Positions 10,701 through 21,476 are shown, numbered from the stretch's first letter. The stretch: 64,000 bases of DNA from Anaeramoeba flamelloides (GCA_027625915.1 JANTQA010000047.1:8370001-8434000), one strand, 5' to 3'. The notes: generated from the sequence alone by a model not told the origin. Translations and numbers: made by a program.

Positions 10701-13700
10701 AAGAAAACCTAGGCATCCCTAGGTACTTAACAGTGCTCTACGGCACTCCTCAGACACTATAAGGCACTTGAAGACACCCCCACAAAAATATTTTGCAATA
10801 ATTAAAATCCCAAAATTATTTATTAATCAAAAATATTTAAGTTATTATTTTTTTGAAACCTAAGCTAGAAAAATGAAAAGAAATAACCATTTTTCTAAAC
10901 ATATTTATATTGGTTATTTCTTGAAAAAGGATCTTTGTTAAATAACACTCTACCAATTTAGAGTATTATTGAATTTTTATCTTTTTTGTTTTTTTTTAAG
11001 AAATAACTAGTTGAGTTTTTGGAAATGGTGTCTTATTCTCAATAAAGGAAGAGACATGGTAATAGACGAAATGTGAATTTTCTCTAGATCTTATTTAACT
11101 AGTTATTTTTTTTTATGTAAAAAAATGGATTCAAAAGATGTTGTTATTAATGAGTGTTTGCTATTTTGAGAGTTTAAAAGGGAGAAAGAAAATAACTTTT
11201 TAAAAATGTTGTATTTTAGAAACAATAACTTTTTTTGTTAAGAGTCCGTTATTTTAAAACAGTTTTCAAGAATACAAAAATTCTTCTAGCTTTAAAGATC
11301 TAAAAATAATAAAAAATAGACAATGAATTTTTTTATTATTTTTAAATATTATTTTATTTTTACTAAAATTAATGGAGAATAAGAGACTCACTGAATTTCA
11401 AATACCCGAACAACTATGGTTTAAAACTAAGGAATACATCCAACAGGATGATGAGATGATGATAGTTTTAGATCAATTTTCGGAAAATGATGAAGAAAGA
11501 AATGAAAAGGGTGAGTGAAATGAAAATGAAACCGAAAAGGGTCAGGAGAAAGAAAAGATAAAACAAAATGAAGAAAAAGTTGAATTGACTAAGAAGACAA
11601 AGAAATTTTGAAAAGGCATAAAACTCAGAATCAGAATCCAAATTCATTGAATGTAAGAAAAATTGAATGATTCAAGTAAACCAATAATTTGTTTGACACC
11701 CAGTTCTAATATCCCACCTTTTCCATTGAAGCAGATGTTACCAAATATTGGCAATGAAAGACAATCACTATTTGTTGTGTTTGGGGAATTTTATCAATTA
11801 TCCCCAAACTAAACTAAAATTCAAAATTTTCAACACAGCTAAAACATTCCAGACAATCACAACAATAGAATTTCATTGAAATTGAAGAAAATTTTGATTT
11901 TTGTAAAATATGGAAATCATTTTTTCATCTTTTATTTTTTTTTTTCATTTCATTGTTTGAATCACGTAATTTGTCTCGTTAGATCAAAATTTTTTACAAC
12001 CATTGATATTAGGTTAAATTTGGGTTGTTCCAAATAGAAGAACTCAAATAAAATTAGTTGGTAGTATCTAACCTTTGATCGATCAATATTCCTAATAGAA
12101 TTTAAACAAATTAAGTAATGCATTTTTTGTTTTGCTCTCTCCAAAATTTTTAACACAAGCATGATTTATTTGTATTGATAATTATTTATTTATTGTTTTG
12201 TGAGTATTGTAATTTATTAACAAATGTTAACATTTCAATTAGTAAATGGTTCTAATTTGATAAGTCTTCTGAAATTGATTAAATAAGGTTTTTTTCAAAA
12301 ATCGAATTTTGGTGTGTTAAAAATTTTGAATTGGGGTTTAGTTTAATCAAAATAAAGAGGGAAACAAAAAAAGAAAAAGAAAAAGAAGAAATAGGAGAAG
12401 AAGAAGAAGAAGAAGAAGAAGAAGAAGAAGAAAAGGAAGAAAGAAAAAAAGAAAAGAAGAAGAAGAAGAAAAAAGAAATAAACAAAATAAGAAAGAAAAA
12501 ATAAGAAAAATGAAACAAATACAAGAAAAAGAAAAAGAAGAAAGAAAAAAAAACAAAAAAAGAAAAACAAAATAAGAAAAAAGAAAGAAAAAAAACAAAA
12601 GAAAGAAAAGAAAATAAAAGAAGAAAAAATTCTAGAAAGAGAGTTGAAATTAAACCAAGAAAACCAATTTTTCTTTATTTTTGTACATAATTTGTACATA
12701 ATTACTTTTTTCTTTTTTATTATCAACCAAAAATAAACAGATCTAAACAAAGATATCTTTTTATTATGTTTTTATTGTTTTTAATTTTTTTTAATTGTAG
12801 ATCTTCACATTTCAACAAACAATAACTCACGCAATCAGACTCATTTATTTCAAAAACAAGCAAAATATTTTTCTTTCTGGGTGATATAAATATCACCCTA
12901 TCTAGAAAAATATATTACTTATTTCCTCAAATTCGAACAAATAACGACAGTTATCTTTCAAGTTCAACAATTCTAAAATTCAGAACATTTACTAATTGCT
13001 TAAAGAGATATTATTATGTAATCAATCAAAATTCAAATAAATTTTTTCCTTTATGTTTAAAGTATGAACAGAAGGAAATTATAGAAAATATTGATCGTTT
13101 TTTATGTTTATGCCCTTTCTATGAAAAAGATAGATTAATATTTCAAAGATAATTAAAAGTAATAAATCTTAATGAAATAATTTTAAACCAAAATAGTTTG
13201 AAATTATTTTAATTAATTAATAATGGTGAAATCTATGATTCCACGCTTAAATTTCTAAAAGGAAATTTAAGTAAAAAGGACAACTAGAGAGTAATTTACA
13301 CTTTTTCCTCAATAATAAAAAAAAATAAATGAAAATTTTTATTTCAATTTCCCAAATATTTTACTTATTATTTGTTTGAAAACCCCAAAGATCTTCGAAG
13401 AATCAAATTATAAATGGCATTTTTAATGATCTAATTAATCTCCAAATTGGCTCTTCTTATTGAATTTTGAGATAAAATTTTAATATTGCATTTTGATTTT
13501 AACAGCACAGCCCTTTTAAAAAAGTGAAGACTTTTTTTTTTAAAGTTTCCTACATTCGTCTTAATAAAGTGAGGATTTTTTAAAAACTTTTTTTCAGTTT
13601 TCTATCTTTAAAAAAAGAGAGGACTTTTTTAGAATTTAAACTTTCTTTCGAGATTTCTATTTTAAATAAAATTTGGGTGTCAACCTTTAAATGTGGGACA

Positions 13701-14949
13701 GATGTTGAAGTGGTAAGAAAAGTACATTTTTTCAAACAAAGGCTACGTTATATTAAAATTTTTAAAACTTTAAAAAAGTGTAAATTCTGGCAATAAAAAA
13801 AAAATTCAAATTCCTCACTTTTTTAAAATAACTAAATTGAAAAAATCAAATTTTTGAATTAGGTTGTAATTTATATAAACCTTGTGTTCTTCAGGGTTGT
13901 TTGCAAGCAATAAAAATATGAAAGAAAGGGTTACTTTATTTTTTGAATTAATTTTAGCGCCAAATTTGAGTAGTATTTGAAAAAATGAAAGGCTACGTTT
14001 CCAAATACAACAATAGTGAAGAGCAGTAAAGCTATTCTTTAAAGTATTTGAAATTAATTATCAGAAAATAACAAAAGGTTTCTTTGTTTAATAATCTATA
14101 AGAAGTAAAAAAAAAAAAAAAAAAAAAGGTAAAATTGAAACCCGATCAACTAATTCTGTATTGGTACCATTTTTTAAAAGAGCTTCCAGAATTTCAGATT
14201 TCGATCCGTTTCTACAAGCTACATGAAGAACACTGTGACACTAATAATATTGGTTATTAGTTTAGAATGATATGGACTTTTGAGTTTGAAAAAATCGAGT
14301 TTTTGAAAAATTACTTACAAACTATTGTGGTGGTATCAAAAAATGTTTTATTAAAAATCTTAGTAATTCAATTAAAAGTGAATCTTTTTGGTCGGGTGTG
14401 GTATTTACTTTCTAAAATTAAGATCAAGAGAAAGACAAAAAGAAAAAGACAAAAGTAAAAAAAAACTTTTTTGAATTTTATGATGTTGTGGTTTTGGTGA
14501 TTTCTGTTTATTAAAGAATTAGCATACATTTTGGTGGTTCAAATCAATTCCAATTTCAATCAATTTTTCAACAACTTTGAGGTTTAAATTGAAACCACAA
14601 ATTAAATGAAGAATATTCGATCCCTTTTATTTGTTTGTTTTTTTTTTTGTTTTTTTTGTGGTTTGGTAAATTAAAGTAAAGATTAAAATCATTCGAAACT
14701 CAAAGTTCAAGGGAATTTAAACAAGACCATTTGCGAAAAACTTACGACCTATGAAAGTTTAAATAGACAAAATTCTTTTTTTAGTCTGTGTTATGAATTA
14801 AAGTTGGAAATGCCAAATTATACTTGTGTTTTGAGTTCTTTAAACGATTCTTGGTGTTTGTCAATTAATTCTAAGAGCTCACTGTTCTTTTGTTCTTTAC
14901 AAAGTTTTTTGATTGTAAATAAGGGTGGAAAGTCTGATAAGATATTCAT
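7021..14949 (-). CDS. ankyrin-repeat protein, five exons, one giant intron
   Basis: Spliced minus-strand gene. Exons in order of transcription are 14949-14824, 14623-14528, 14240-14142, 7542-7444 and 7350-7021, giving 249 residues. Exon 1 starts with ATG at 14949 (MNILSDFPPLFTIKK). Exons 2-4 are 96, 99 and 99 bp, each encoding one ankyrin repeat of about 33 residues. Repeat cores are NILHLICG, SVLHVACR, GILHLACI, and in exon 5 QTPLHYCC and NTPLHQAI. All junctions are phase 0 with GT at donors and AG at acceptors. Exon 5 ends in a charged tail and TAA at 7021-7023. Introns are 200, 287, 6599 and 93 bp. The repeat frame continues sensibly across the 6.6-kb intron, and no further ankyrin exon was seen within it. 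Ankyrin repeats bind protein partners; the partner is unknown. The exon 2 acceptor is the least certain boundary. Confidence 0.75.
9566..10156. mobile_element. non-autonomous TA-flanked transposon, family I
   Basis: A 591-bp element between TA dinucleotides at 9564-9565 and 10157-10158. The left end begins TAAGCTATTTCCAAGAAAGT and the right end read inward TAAGGTATTTCCAAAAAAGT, with similarity running about 26 bp. The one open frame of note inside, 112 codons at 9778-10116, is hydrophobic and phenylalanine-rich and is not recognised. The left TSD sits in an AT/GT microsatellite, so the exact boundary may be off by a TA step. Confidence 0.6.
10202..10790. repeat. hairpin cluster, repeat family J, copy 1
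   Basis: Several long inverted repeats in a row. One is 10202-10274, arms about 35 bp. One is 10311-10328 with 10346-10363. The best is 10597-10631 against 10636-10670, 35 bp paired without mismatch around a 4-base loop. Stems are bounded by shared flanks: CTAGGCACTTGACGACAC on one side and a CTAACG/CGTTAG motif on the other. The same flanks and stem core recur at 58277-58590. Such stems could fold in RNA or extrude from DNA. Whether this is one element or several is not clear. Confidence 0.6.
11372..11814 (+). pseudogene. decayed coding-like stretch, product not recognised
   Basis: From an ATG at 11372 the frame reads MENKRLTEFQIPEQLWFKTK and onward for 49 residues in codons much less AT-biased than the surroundings. 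It then meets a TGA and continues, with more in-frame stops, to about 11814 (for example NIPPFPLKQMLPNIGNERQS). A GGTGAGTG sequence at the first stop looks like a good 5' splice site, so part of this may be an intron of a live plus-strand gene rather than decay. No family was recognised. It sits inside the giant intron of the minus-strand ankyrin gene and directly abuts an H element. Confidence 0.4.
11808..12350 (-). mobile_element. non-autonomous element, family H, copy 1
   Basis: About 540 bp, the reverse complement of copies at 28140 and 32620. Terminal sequences contain AATTCAAAATTTTTAACACA at one end and a TAAAATTCAAAATTTT-type inversion at the other, preceded by AAACTAAA or AAACCCC. A conserved internal core includes TATTGATCGATCAAA. 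No open frame is shared between copies. The superfamily is undetermined because the TSD is unclear. Confidence 0.65.
12354..12650. repeat. ~300-bp purine-rich tract with (GAA)n
   Basis: Almost only A and G on the plus strand, with a (GAA)n array at about 12395-12432 and many AAAAAG runs, interrupted by rare C or T. Long polypurine tracts can form triplex DNA. The phenylalanine- and serine-rich minus-strand open frames here are composition artefacts. Confidence 0.75.
12826..13335 (+). mobile_element. 5'-truncated LINE 3' end, copy 1
   Basis: An ATG-less open frame of 108 codons (12826-13149, stop 13150-13152) encodes the C-terminal end of a non-LTR retrotransposon ORF2. It shows FFPLCLKYEQ, then ENIDRFLCLCPFYEKDR, matching the CPLC...ET.EHFLL.CP.Y...R pattern that ends many LINE polyproteins. 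A 3' UTR of about 175 bp follows and ends CCTCAATAATAAAAAAAAA. Related tails lie at 31380-31665 and about 52100-52515. Copy 1 has the longest preserved frame; no reverse-transcriptase domain remains. Confidence 0.8.
13513..13735. repeat. repeat family K, copy 1 (tandem ~55-bp units)
   Basis: Three or four diverged units, each with TTTTAAAAAAGTGAGGACTTTTTT-like sequence, ending in a unique piece with CCTTTAAATGTGGGACAG and AGAAAAGTACATTT. Copy 2 is at 18995-19168 next to element L. There is no coding potential. Confidence 0.55.
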
Positions 14950-16706
14950 TTTGGGAAAAGAAAAAAAGTGAAAAAAATAAATTGAATTTTGTTATTTGTA
15001 TTTTTTCAAAATATATTTTAAAATTGTAAGAAATATGTGTTAGTTCAGTAGAAATGGTTCACTGTGAATTGTTTCAAAAACTTTTTTGATTTTTTCAGTC
15101 AAATTATAATAAGTTTCAAGTAAAGATTTTTTTAGGAATGGGGAGTAGAAAAATCTTTGTTAGGAATTAGATCAACTAATAAATCAAAATTAAAAAATTT
15201 TTTATTGTTTCAAAAATTTCAAAAATGAAGAGACTACAGTCTTTCCAAGTCTACCATAAAATTTTAAATAAAACAGATTTGAGTTTTCTATTCTTCTTTT
15301 CTATTTTCAAAAAATTCGGAAATAAGAGTTATTATTCAAAAAAAAATTTCAATTTATGAGCTATTATTCAAATTTTGAAACATTAAAAATAAAAATTTTG
15401 AAGATCCATGAATCACTTGAAAATATTGTTCAAAAATGGTAAATTTAAAAAGATCAGTCAATATTGATATTTTTTTGGGGCTCTTTTGCACCAATAATTT
15501 TTAAGTTTCAAGTGATCTTGAATTTTTTTTTTGATGTTTCAAAATTTGAATAATAGCTCATAAATTGAAATTTTTTTTTGAATAATAACTCTTATTTCCG
15601 AATTTTTTGAAAATAGAATATCAGAATAGAAAAATCAATTGTGTTTTATTTAAAATTTTATGGTAGCCTTGGAACGGCTGTATCTAATGAAAGTATTTAA
15701 ATATGTATTTATATATTTATTTTCTTTTGTAATGTTCATTACATTATTTCTGTACATTATAATGAAATATGATTTTTGTAATTGAAATATAATTCTTTTA
15801 TTTATAAATAAAAAATTTTATATGTATATAACTCAATTTAACAGTAATTATTATTTATTGTCTCGTAAGAACAAAAAATGGAAATGTTTTGTTTTTAATT
15901 TTTGTTTTATTCTGATAGGGATCTTTTTACAAGTTTTAATGATTTTTTATTCAAAAACAATAAATGTAGAAAAACTTTTTTCAAATAACTAAAATAACCA
16001 AATAAAAATAACTATTTCTTTTTTTTTCTATTTTTTCGATTGCCTTATTCTTGAGAAAGAGTATTTCAAAGGAAAAATCAAGTGGTTATTTGATAATACC
16101 TTTGGGTGGAAGTATGTAGTATTGGTAACTTGAAAATAAAAATAAAAATTAAAGAGGAAAATATCAATTGTTAACAAAAAAAAAAACAAAAAAAAAAAAA
16201 TTCTAAATTATTTATATCATTAAAACAGTTAAAAGAATCATAAGAATACAATTCAATTCAATTTGTATATAATTTTGATTTTTTTTCAAATTTTTTTATC
16301 ATTTTTTTTAATTTTTCGATTTTTATTTTTTTTTAATAATTATGTTATATATTTGGCCAGATCAATAAAATTTTTTTGAAAGATTTAGTTTATATTAAAG
16401 AATCTGTACCTTTAAAAAGTAAATACCAAATAAAAAAGGTTTATCGTAACTAACCTTATTATCTATCAATAATTGTCAATAGTATTTATCAAAATTCCTC
16501 ATACATTTTTTTCTTGAGCACATTCCTATTTTTAAACACACCGATAATTTATTATGATAAAAAGTCCCCATTTCTAAAAGGGAAAATTAAGAATTTAAAC
16601 CGATTTTAATTCTTAAAAAGTTTTGAAATGTTCTACTGTTTTATAATCACTTTTTAAAAAGCTGAATGAAAATTTTGTTCCATTTATTTGGTAACAAATA
16701 GTATTA
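14950..16706. other. intergenic region between the ankyrin gene and element D
   Basis: Holds the presumed promoter of the ankyrin gene just above 14949 and element P (15232-15686). The rest is AT-rich sequence with A- and T-runs (for example near 16170-16200 and 16290-16335). No gene was recognised. Confidence 0.4.
15232..15686. mobile_element. foldback/long-TIR element, family P
   Basis: About 455 bp with long inverted repeats. The outer part reads TACAGTCTTTCCAAGTCTAC at left and TACAGCCGTTCCAAGGCTAC inverted at right. The inner parts are almost identical for about 75 bp (the ATTCGGAAATAAGAGTTATT region). The arms end near 15395 and 15520. A solitary piece of the same terminus lies at 4325-4352. 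The target-site duplication was not resolved. Confidence 0.65.
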
Positions 16707-17163
16707 CTGTTGAGAGAAAAATGTTTGACAGAGAAAAATAGTTGGAAAGAAATATTAATTGGGAACTTTACTGAAAATGATTTTTAATTTCTTTTCGTTT
16801 GAGAAACAACTAATAAAAATAACAATAATCTACTTATTAGAATAACGATTAATGTAATTCTACTTTTTCAAAACCTTATCTCTTATAATCTAAAGCAAGT
16901 TTAAAAATTACCATTTTTAGAATTAATAGTAAACTTTACTAAAACATGAATTTTTGTTAAAATAGCATGAAATACTTTAGTTATCAACCATTCAAATCAG
17001 TTTTCTACACAAACCACAGATTAATGAACTTTTAACACATTTAAACCTGGATTTATATAAAATTCACCTTGTTATCAATAGGATTTGATTTTCAATTTTA
17101 CTAATGTAACCAATTAAAAAAGGTTTCCAACCATTTTTCTGTGTCCAACATTTCTCTCAACAG
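16707..17163 (-). mobile_element. TTA-flanked MITE, family D, copy 1
   Basis: 457 bp flanked by TTA at 16704-16706 and 17164-17166. Termini are CTGTTGAGAGAAAAATGTT and its near inversion. It is inverted relative to copies at 24981 and 49604. A 3-bp TWA duplication is the mark of PIF/Harbinger elements. It is non-coding. Confidence 0.82.
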
Positions 17164-17959
17164 TTATTATAATAAGCTTGTTTGAAATCTATCAATAATA
17201 TTGTTTCAGGATAAAAATAATCAAGTGGTTGGAAAGAGATCTTTGGAAGAGTGTTTGTTTTTCTTTAATAATAAGAATGTTGAGTTTCTGAACTTGACTA
17301 ATAAATCTTGTTTTTTGGGGATATTCGTTTGACAAAGTAAGTGATCAGTATTGTTGATAAATAAAGAAGAGAGATTTAATTGAATAAAAAAATAACATGA
17401 TTTTTTTCAATACAAAATTGGAAAGGTTCTTGACTGAACCATAATTTCAGATGAAGTTTGAGGGAAATTTATCTTTTTGCAAAATAAGAATTTTGAACAA
17501 AAGAACTGAATGCTGGTGAGAAAAAATCACTAAAAAAAAGATCCTAACTTTTGAAACACATTTGTCTTTTAAAGTGTTAATAAGTGTTTGAATTATTTTT
17601 AAATTGTTCTGAAAGAGTTTGAAAGTTTGCAAGCACACTCAAGATTTTATTAAAAGTTATGAGATTTTTTGTATAAATATTAATACAAAAAAACTCATGA
17701 ATTTTATCAAGCTTTCAACCTTTCAAACACTTGAAGACAATTCACAAACCTTTCAAACACTTCCCAACGATTTTATGGATGAAATACTTTTGAAAAGTAT
17801 TAAGCTTTGTAAAAGAAACGAGATTTTTTGTAGTGATTGTAAATTCAAAAAGATCATTTTTTTTAATTCAGGAAATTCAATAAAAAATAGAAGACCTAAT
17901 TTTTCTTTTACAACGTACCCTTTTAAAAATTCAGAAACAACAAATTCAAAACCAACCAA
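17164..17959. other. upstream region of YJU2
   Basis: Presumed promoter and 5' UTR of the plus-strand YJU2 gene. At 17715-17760 there is a short direct repeat (CCTTTCAAACACTT twice, around GAAGACAATTCACAAA); a related copy lies at 20150-20205 inside element L. An open frame at 17619-17981 overlaps the YJU2 start but has no recognisable protein features, so it is not called. Confidence 0.4.
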
Positions 17960-18943
17960 ATGGCAGAAAGAAAAGTTTTAATTAAATATTACCCAAAGAA
18001 TTTTGATTATCGAAAGATTCCAAAAGTGAAGCTTGTTGAAAACAAGCAACACAAAGTAAGAATGATGATGCCAATGACTGTGGTTTGCAATAACTGTAAT
18101 GAGCGTATTGGTGTTGGGAAGAAGTTCAATTCGCGTAAAGAAACGATCAAAGGGGAAACATATTGCGGGATCCGCATTTTTCGGTTTTATCTCCGCTGTC
18201 CGCAGTGCTCGTCTGAGGTTACAATCAAAACAGATCCTGAGCATTTAGACTACCTCCCAGAGTTTGGGTGTAAACGGGCATGGGAGCCGTGGAAGTTCCA
18301 TAAAGAAAAGCAGTTGGAATTAGACAAAAAAAAGGAAGAGGAAGAAGAAGGTGACATCATGAGGACACTTGAAAACAGAACAAAGGAATCCAAGCGCGAA
18401 ATGGATATTTTGGAATCGCTTGATGAAATCCGTGCAATTAACGATGAGCATAATAAACTTGATCTTGATCAAATGCTATTTTTGCTCAACCAAAAATTTG
18501 AAAACTTTGGAACAAGCTTGCCGAAAAAGGAATTGGATATCATTGACAAAATTGATTTTCAAAAAATTCCAAAGTACATAAACAATAGAACCGAATTGGG
18601 TACTTCACTCTTTAAACAGTTCTCGAAAAAAAGAAAGCAAAATGATAATGAAAAGAATCATGAGAATACAACCCAAAAGGAAAATCAAAATAATAAGAAT
18701 AAAACAGAAAATGAAGAAGGCAACAAGACGAAAAAAGATCAAAAACCAAAAAATCAAAATACATTTCAATTTTTTGGTTCTACCATAACAACAAAAAAAG
18801 TTGGAGAATCAAAAAATGAAAAAGAAAATAAAAAGAAAACTGATTTAAAAAACTTACGGAAAAGACAAGTTTCGTTATGCTTTTATAGCGATACAGAAAC
18901 TGAGAGTGACAGTGATAGTGGGAGTGGAAGTGACAGTGATTAA
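17960..18943 (+). CDS. YJU2: spliceosomal step-one factor YJU2 (CWC16/CCDC94)
   Basis: 327 residues, close to the length of human CCDC94/YJU2. The family is associated with the Prp19 complex and helps place the branch site for the first splicing step. The start MAERKVLIKYYP is the family's N terminus. A zinc-binding cysteine set is visible: C43-x2-C46 (VCNNC) and C80-x2-C83 (RCPQC), with GKKFNSRKE and IRIFRFYLRC between, then TIKTDPEHLDY. The middle is charged and coiled. The end is a low-complexity K/N/E region and an acidic S/D tail (SDSDSGSGSDSD). No intron is needed. Its presence fits the introns seen in neighbouring genes. Confidence 0.95.
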   Translation: MAERKVLIKYYPKNFDYRKIPKVKLVENKQHKVRMMMPMTVVCNNCNERIGVGKKFNSRKETIKGETYCGIRIFRFYLRCPQCSSEVTIKTDPEHLDYLPEFGCKRAWEPWKFHKEKQLELDKKKEEEEEGDIMRTLENRTKESKREMDILESLDEIRAINDEHNKLDLDQMLFLLNQKFENFGTSLPKKELDIIDKIDFQKIPKYINNRTELGTSLFKQFSKKRKQNDNEKNHENTTQKENQNNKNKTENEEGNKTKKDQKPKNQNTFQFFGSTITTKKVGESKNEKENKKKTDLKNLRKRQVSLCFYSDTETESDSDSGSGSDSD

Positions 18944-18994
18944 AAAAAAATGAGATGACCATATAATAAATAATATATTTATTGTTTTTATATA

Positions 18995-19168
18995 TATACA
19001 GACGTTTTAAAAATGTGAGGACTTTTTTAAAAACTTTTATCTGATGTTTTGGATTTTTAAAAAAGTGAAGTCTTTTTTCAGAATTAAAACTTTTTGAAAG
19101 TTTTCATTTTTAATAAAGTGAGGGCAAAACCTTTAAATGTGGGGCAAAGGCTGGAGTCTGAAGAAAAG
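18995..19168. repeat. repeat family K, copy 2
   Basis: Three diverged units of about 50-55 bp of the TTTTTAAAAAAGTGAAGTCT type, then CCTTTAAATGTGGGGC and AGAAAAGTACTTT, matching copy 1 at 13513-13735. It lies between the YJU2 stop and element L; L begins within a few bases of its end. Confidence 0.55.
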
Positions 19169-19174
19169 TACTTT

Positions 19175-20447
19175 AGAGGTTTTGATCATATCTATGCTTA
19201 ATTCACGATAAATTTCCAAAAATCACGATTATTTTTATCAAATCACGATATATAGAAAATCGCGATATTCAATATTACCGCGATAATATTAACAAATCGC
19301 GATATTCTATAAAATCGCGATAATTATTAAAAAAATCGTGATAAATCTCCAAATATTGCGATTAAAAAGTAATCTCGAGATATAATTGTTGATGGTTTTT
19401 TGGTTAATCCAGCAATATTTTTACAAAGAAAATTTTTTTGATCAAAAAATAGAGTGGGTGAAAAAAAGTTATTCTTTGAAAAAACAACAAAACATACACT
19501 TGATTGGATCAAGGATGAGATCAAAAAGTTTTATTGTGTTTTCATTTGATTTGGTTGACAAACCTATCGATCCTTTTAGGTCAACAGCAATAATAGCCAA
19601 AGATAAATAAATAATTTCTCAGTCAATCTGTGATGTTGTAAATTGTGTTGAATAATTAGCTTCTAAAACAACCAACCTTCATCTATTCTTTAAAGAATGT
19701 TTTCTTGGGTGAAAACATTTTCATTTATTCATAGAAAGTTAAAAGGAGTTGGATAACTTTTCAAAAGCTTTCACAACAACCTTGCCAGATGATCACCAAT
19801 TATTGAGAATAGTTGTAAAATAGTTGTCTTCTTCTTATTCTTCTTCTTGGATCTTCTTTGTATGGGACAGAAAACGCAATTAGAGCTCAGAGGTTTTTGT
19901 TTGATCGATCACCAATAAGAAGTCAAATTACTCTTTATTCTTTTTGGCTATTTATAATTGTGAAGGTAATAACTCCATTTTAAAAAAACACATCTATTTT
20001 ATATTCAAGTGTATTGTTGAAATGGATAATTATTAGGAAGATCATAAAATTTGTTTGAGATTTTCTATTTTGATAAAAAAAAAAAATGAAAAAAAAATTT
20101 TTTTTTACTAACAAACAAACTCATTCCGTTGATAAAAGTTTTCTGTCTTCCAAAACTTTCAAACACTCGAAGACAATTCATGACCCTTAAAAAATCTTTC
20201 AAACATTTTTAAAGGGGGTAGTGTTATAAAAGTCAAGAGATTTTTTTAAGTTGATTTCAAAAAAATAATATTCTTTTTTTCGTGATAATTATTTTATCGC
20301 GAAAATGTTGTTTATCGCGATTTTATGATTTTTCGCGATAAAGTTGGAATAATCGCGATTTTTTAATACTATCGCGATTTTTTAATACTATCGCGATTTT
20401 ATTGTTAATATCATGATAATAAATGTTATCATCAAAAACTCTGATAT
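19175..20447. mobile_element. unclassified element L with inverted arrays of TCGCGA boxes
   Basis: A 1.27-kb unit with termini AGAGGTTTTGATCATA (19175-19190) and, inverted, AGAGTTTTTGATGATA at the right end. Inside the left end lie ten TCGCGAT-like boxes (about 19203-19380) spaced 17-22 bp apart. Inside the right end lie eight more (about 20281-20415) with the same spacing. In such AT-rich DNA the CG-containing palindrome stands out. The middle has only short open frames (74 codons at 19386-19610, not recognised). Subterminal arrays of short boxes are typical of transposase-binding regions, but the TSD is not clear and the family is unknown. Confidence 0.55.
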
Positions 20448-20922
20448 ATATATATATATATATCACTCAGGACCCCAAATATACTAATTGTCTTCGAAAC
20501 AAAATTTTTAATTTGAATTGTTATCATAGGATTATAAGATATAGAATATATAAAAAATTATCTTAGAAAGAAAATTTTATAATTAAAAATTGAATAGATA
20601 CAATAAAATCATAATTTGAAAAAAAATTTTCAACATTTCAAAAATTTTTCTTGAAGATCGCGATTTTATTATTTTTCAGCCAAATTTTGTCAAAAAAAAT
20701 TTTTTTTTTTTTTTTTTTTTGAAAAGTTTGTCTACAAATCAAAAACTTCTTATTTTTAATGATTGAAACACAATAAACTTTACTTTGAGTTTTTAGGTGG
20801 CCCTTTGTACACCAACATTGCATAAAATACTTGTTAAAATAATTTATTTATTCTAAAAGATATTTTGACACAGCAGAGAAAAATTGTTTTATCTATTGAT
20901 TTTCATTCAATAGCAATAAATA

Positions 20923-21476
20923 TAAACTCCATTTCACTCAAAGAGTGCCAACCAAAAATGAAAAATTCTGTTTATTTTTTAAGAGTAAACTAAACTTTGA
21001 TTGTTTAGAAAAATGAGAAATAATAAAATTCGTAGTAGAGTCGATAATCGTAAAAGAAAAGCCTGAACAAACCATAAATTTCAAAAAAAAAAAATTATTA
21101 AAAAAATTTTTGGGTGATATTTCATTGGAACTTCTCGTGCAAAATTCTGAATTTCTTTAGGAAATCAAAATTTTTGACAATAAGATTTTTCACTTATAAA
21201 TGTATGAATTTTTTAAAGAACACACAAAGCCTAACTTTTCTTTAGGTTTTTTTGGAGTTACATTTTTATTTTTTTTTTTTCAAATTTAATTTTTGAAAAA
21301 AAAAAAAAAACAATTAAAAAGAAAAAAACAAAAAACAAAAAAATATATAAAATGAGAAAAAATGATTATGATCTAAAAATTGAAAATTTAGTTTGGGAAT
21401 AATAATGGATTAAACACATATAAGATATTCTATTTCTTCAATTATAACAGGGTCACTTTTACTGAAAAAGAGTTTA
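20923..21476 (+). mobile_element. TA-flanked MITE, family G, copy 1
   Basis: 554 bp between TA at 20921-20922 and 21477-21478. It begins TAAACTCCATTTCACTCAAA and ends with the inversion (AAAAAGAGTTTA). It aligns throughout with copies at 33168-33745 and, reversed, 34253-34786. It contains long A-runs and no coding frame. TA duplication suggests a Tc1/mariner-type source. Confidence 0.78.

Larger units (their letters stand above)
7543..14141 (-). other. 6.6-kb intron 3 of the ankyrin gene, repeat-filled
   Basis: The intron lies between two single-repeat exons. It holds an (AT)n run at about 7730-7767, a GT/AT run at about 9528-9563, element I, hairpin cluster J, a decayed coding-like stretch, element H, a purine-rich tract, a LINE 3' end and repeat K. 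Between about 7770 and 9520, and again at about 10800-11370 and 13740-14140, nothing was recognised. The other three introns of this gene are under 300 bp, so it grew by insertion. Confidence 0.65.

Noticed and set aside
12279-12750. Three overlapping minus-strand open frames rich in Phe, Ser and Leu
   Set aside because: They are the complement of a purine-rich microsatellite tract and have no protein features.
17619-17981. 120-codon frame overlapping the YJU2 start
   Set aside because: It overlaps a certain gene in another frame, lies in its 5' UTR and contains a non-coding short repeat.
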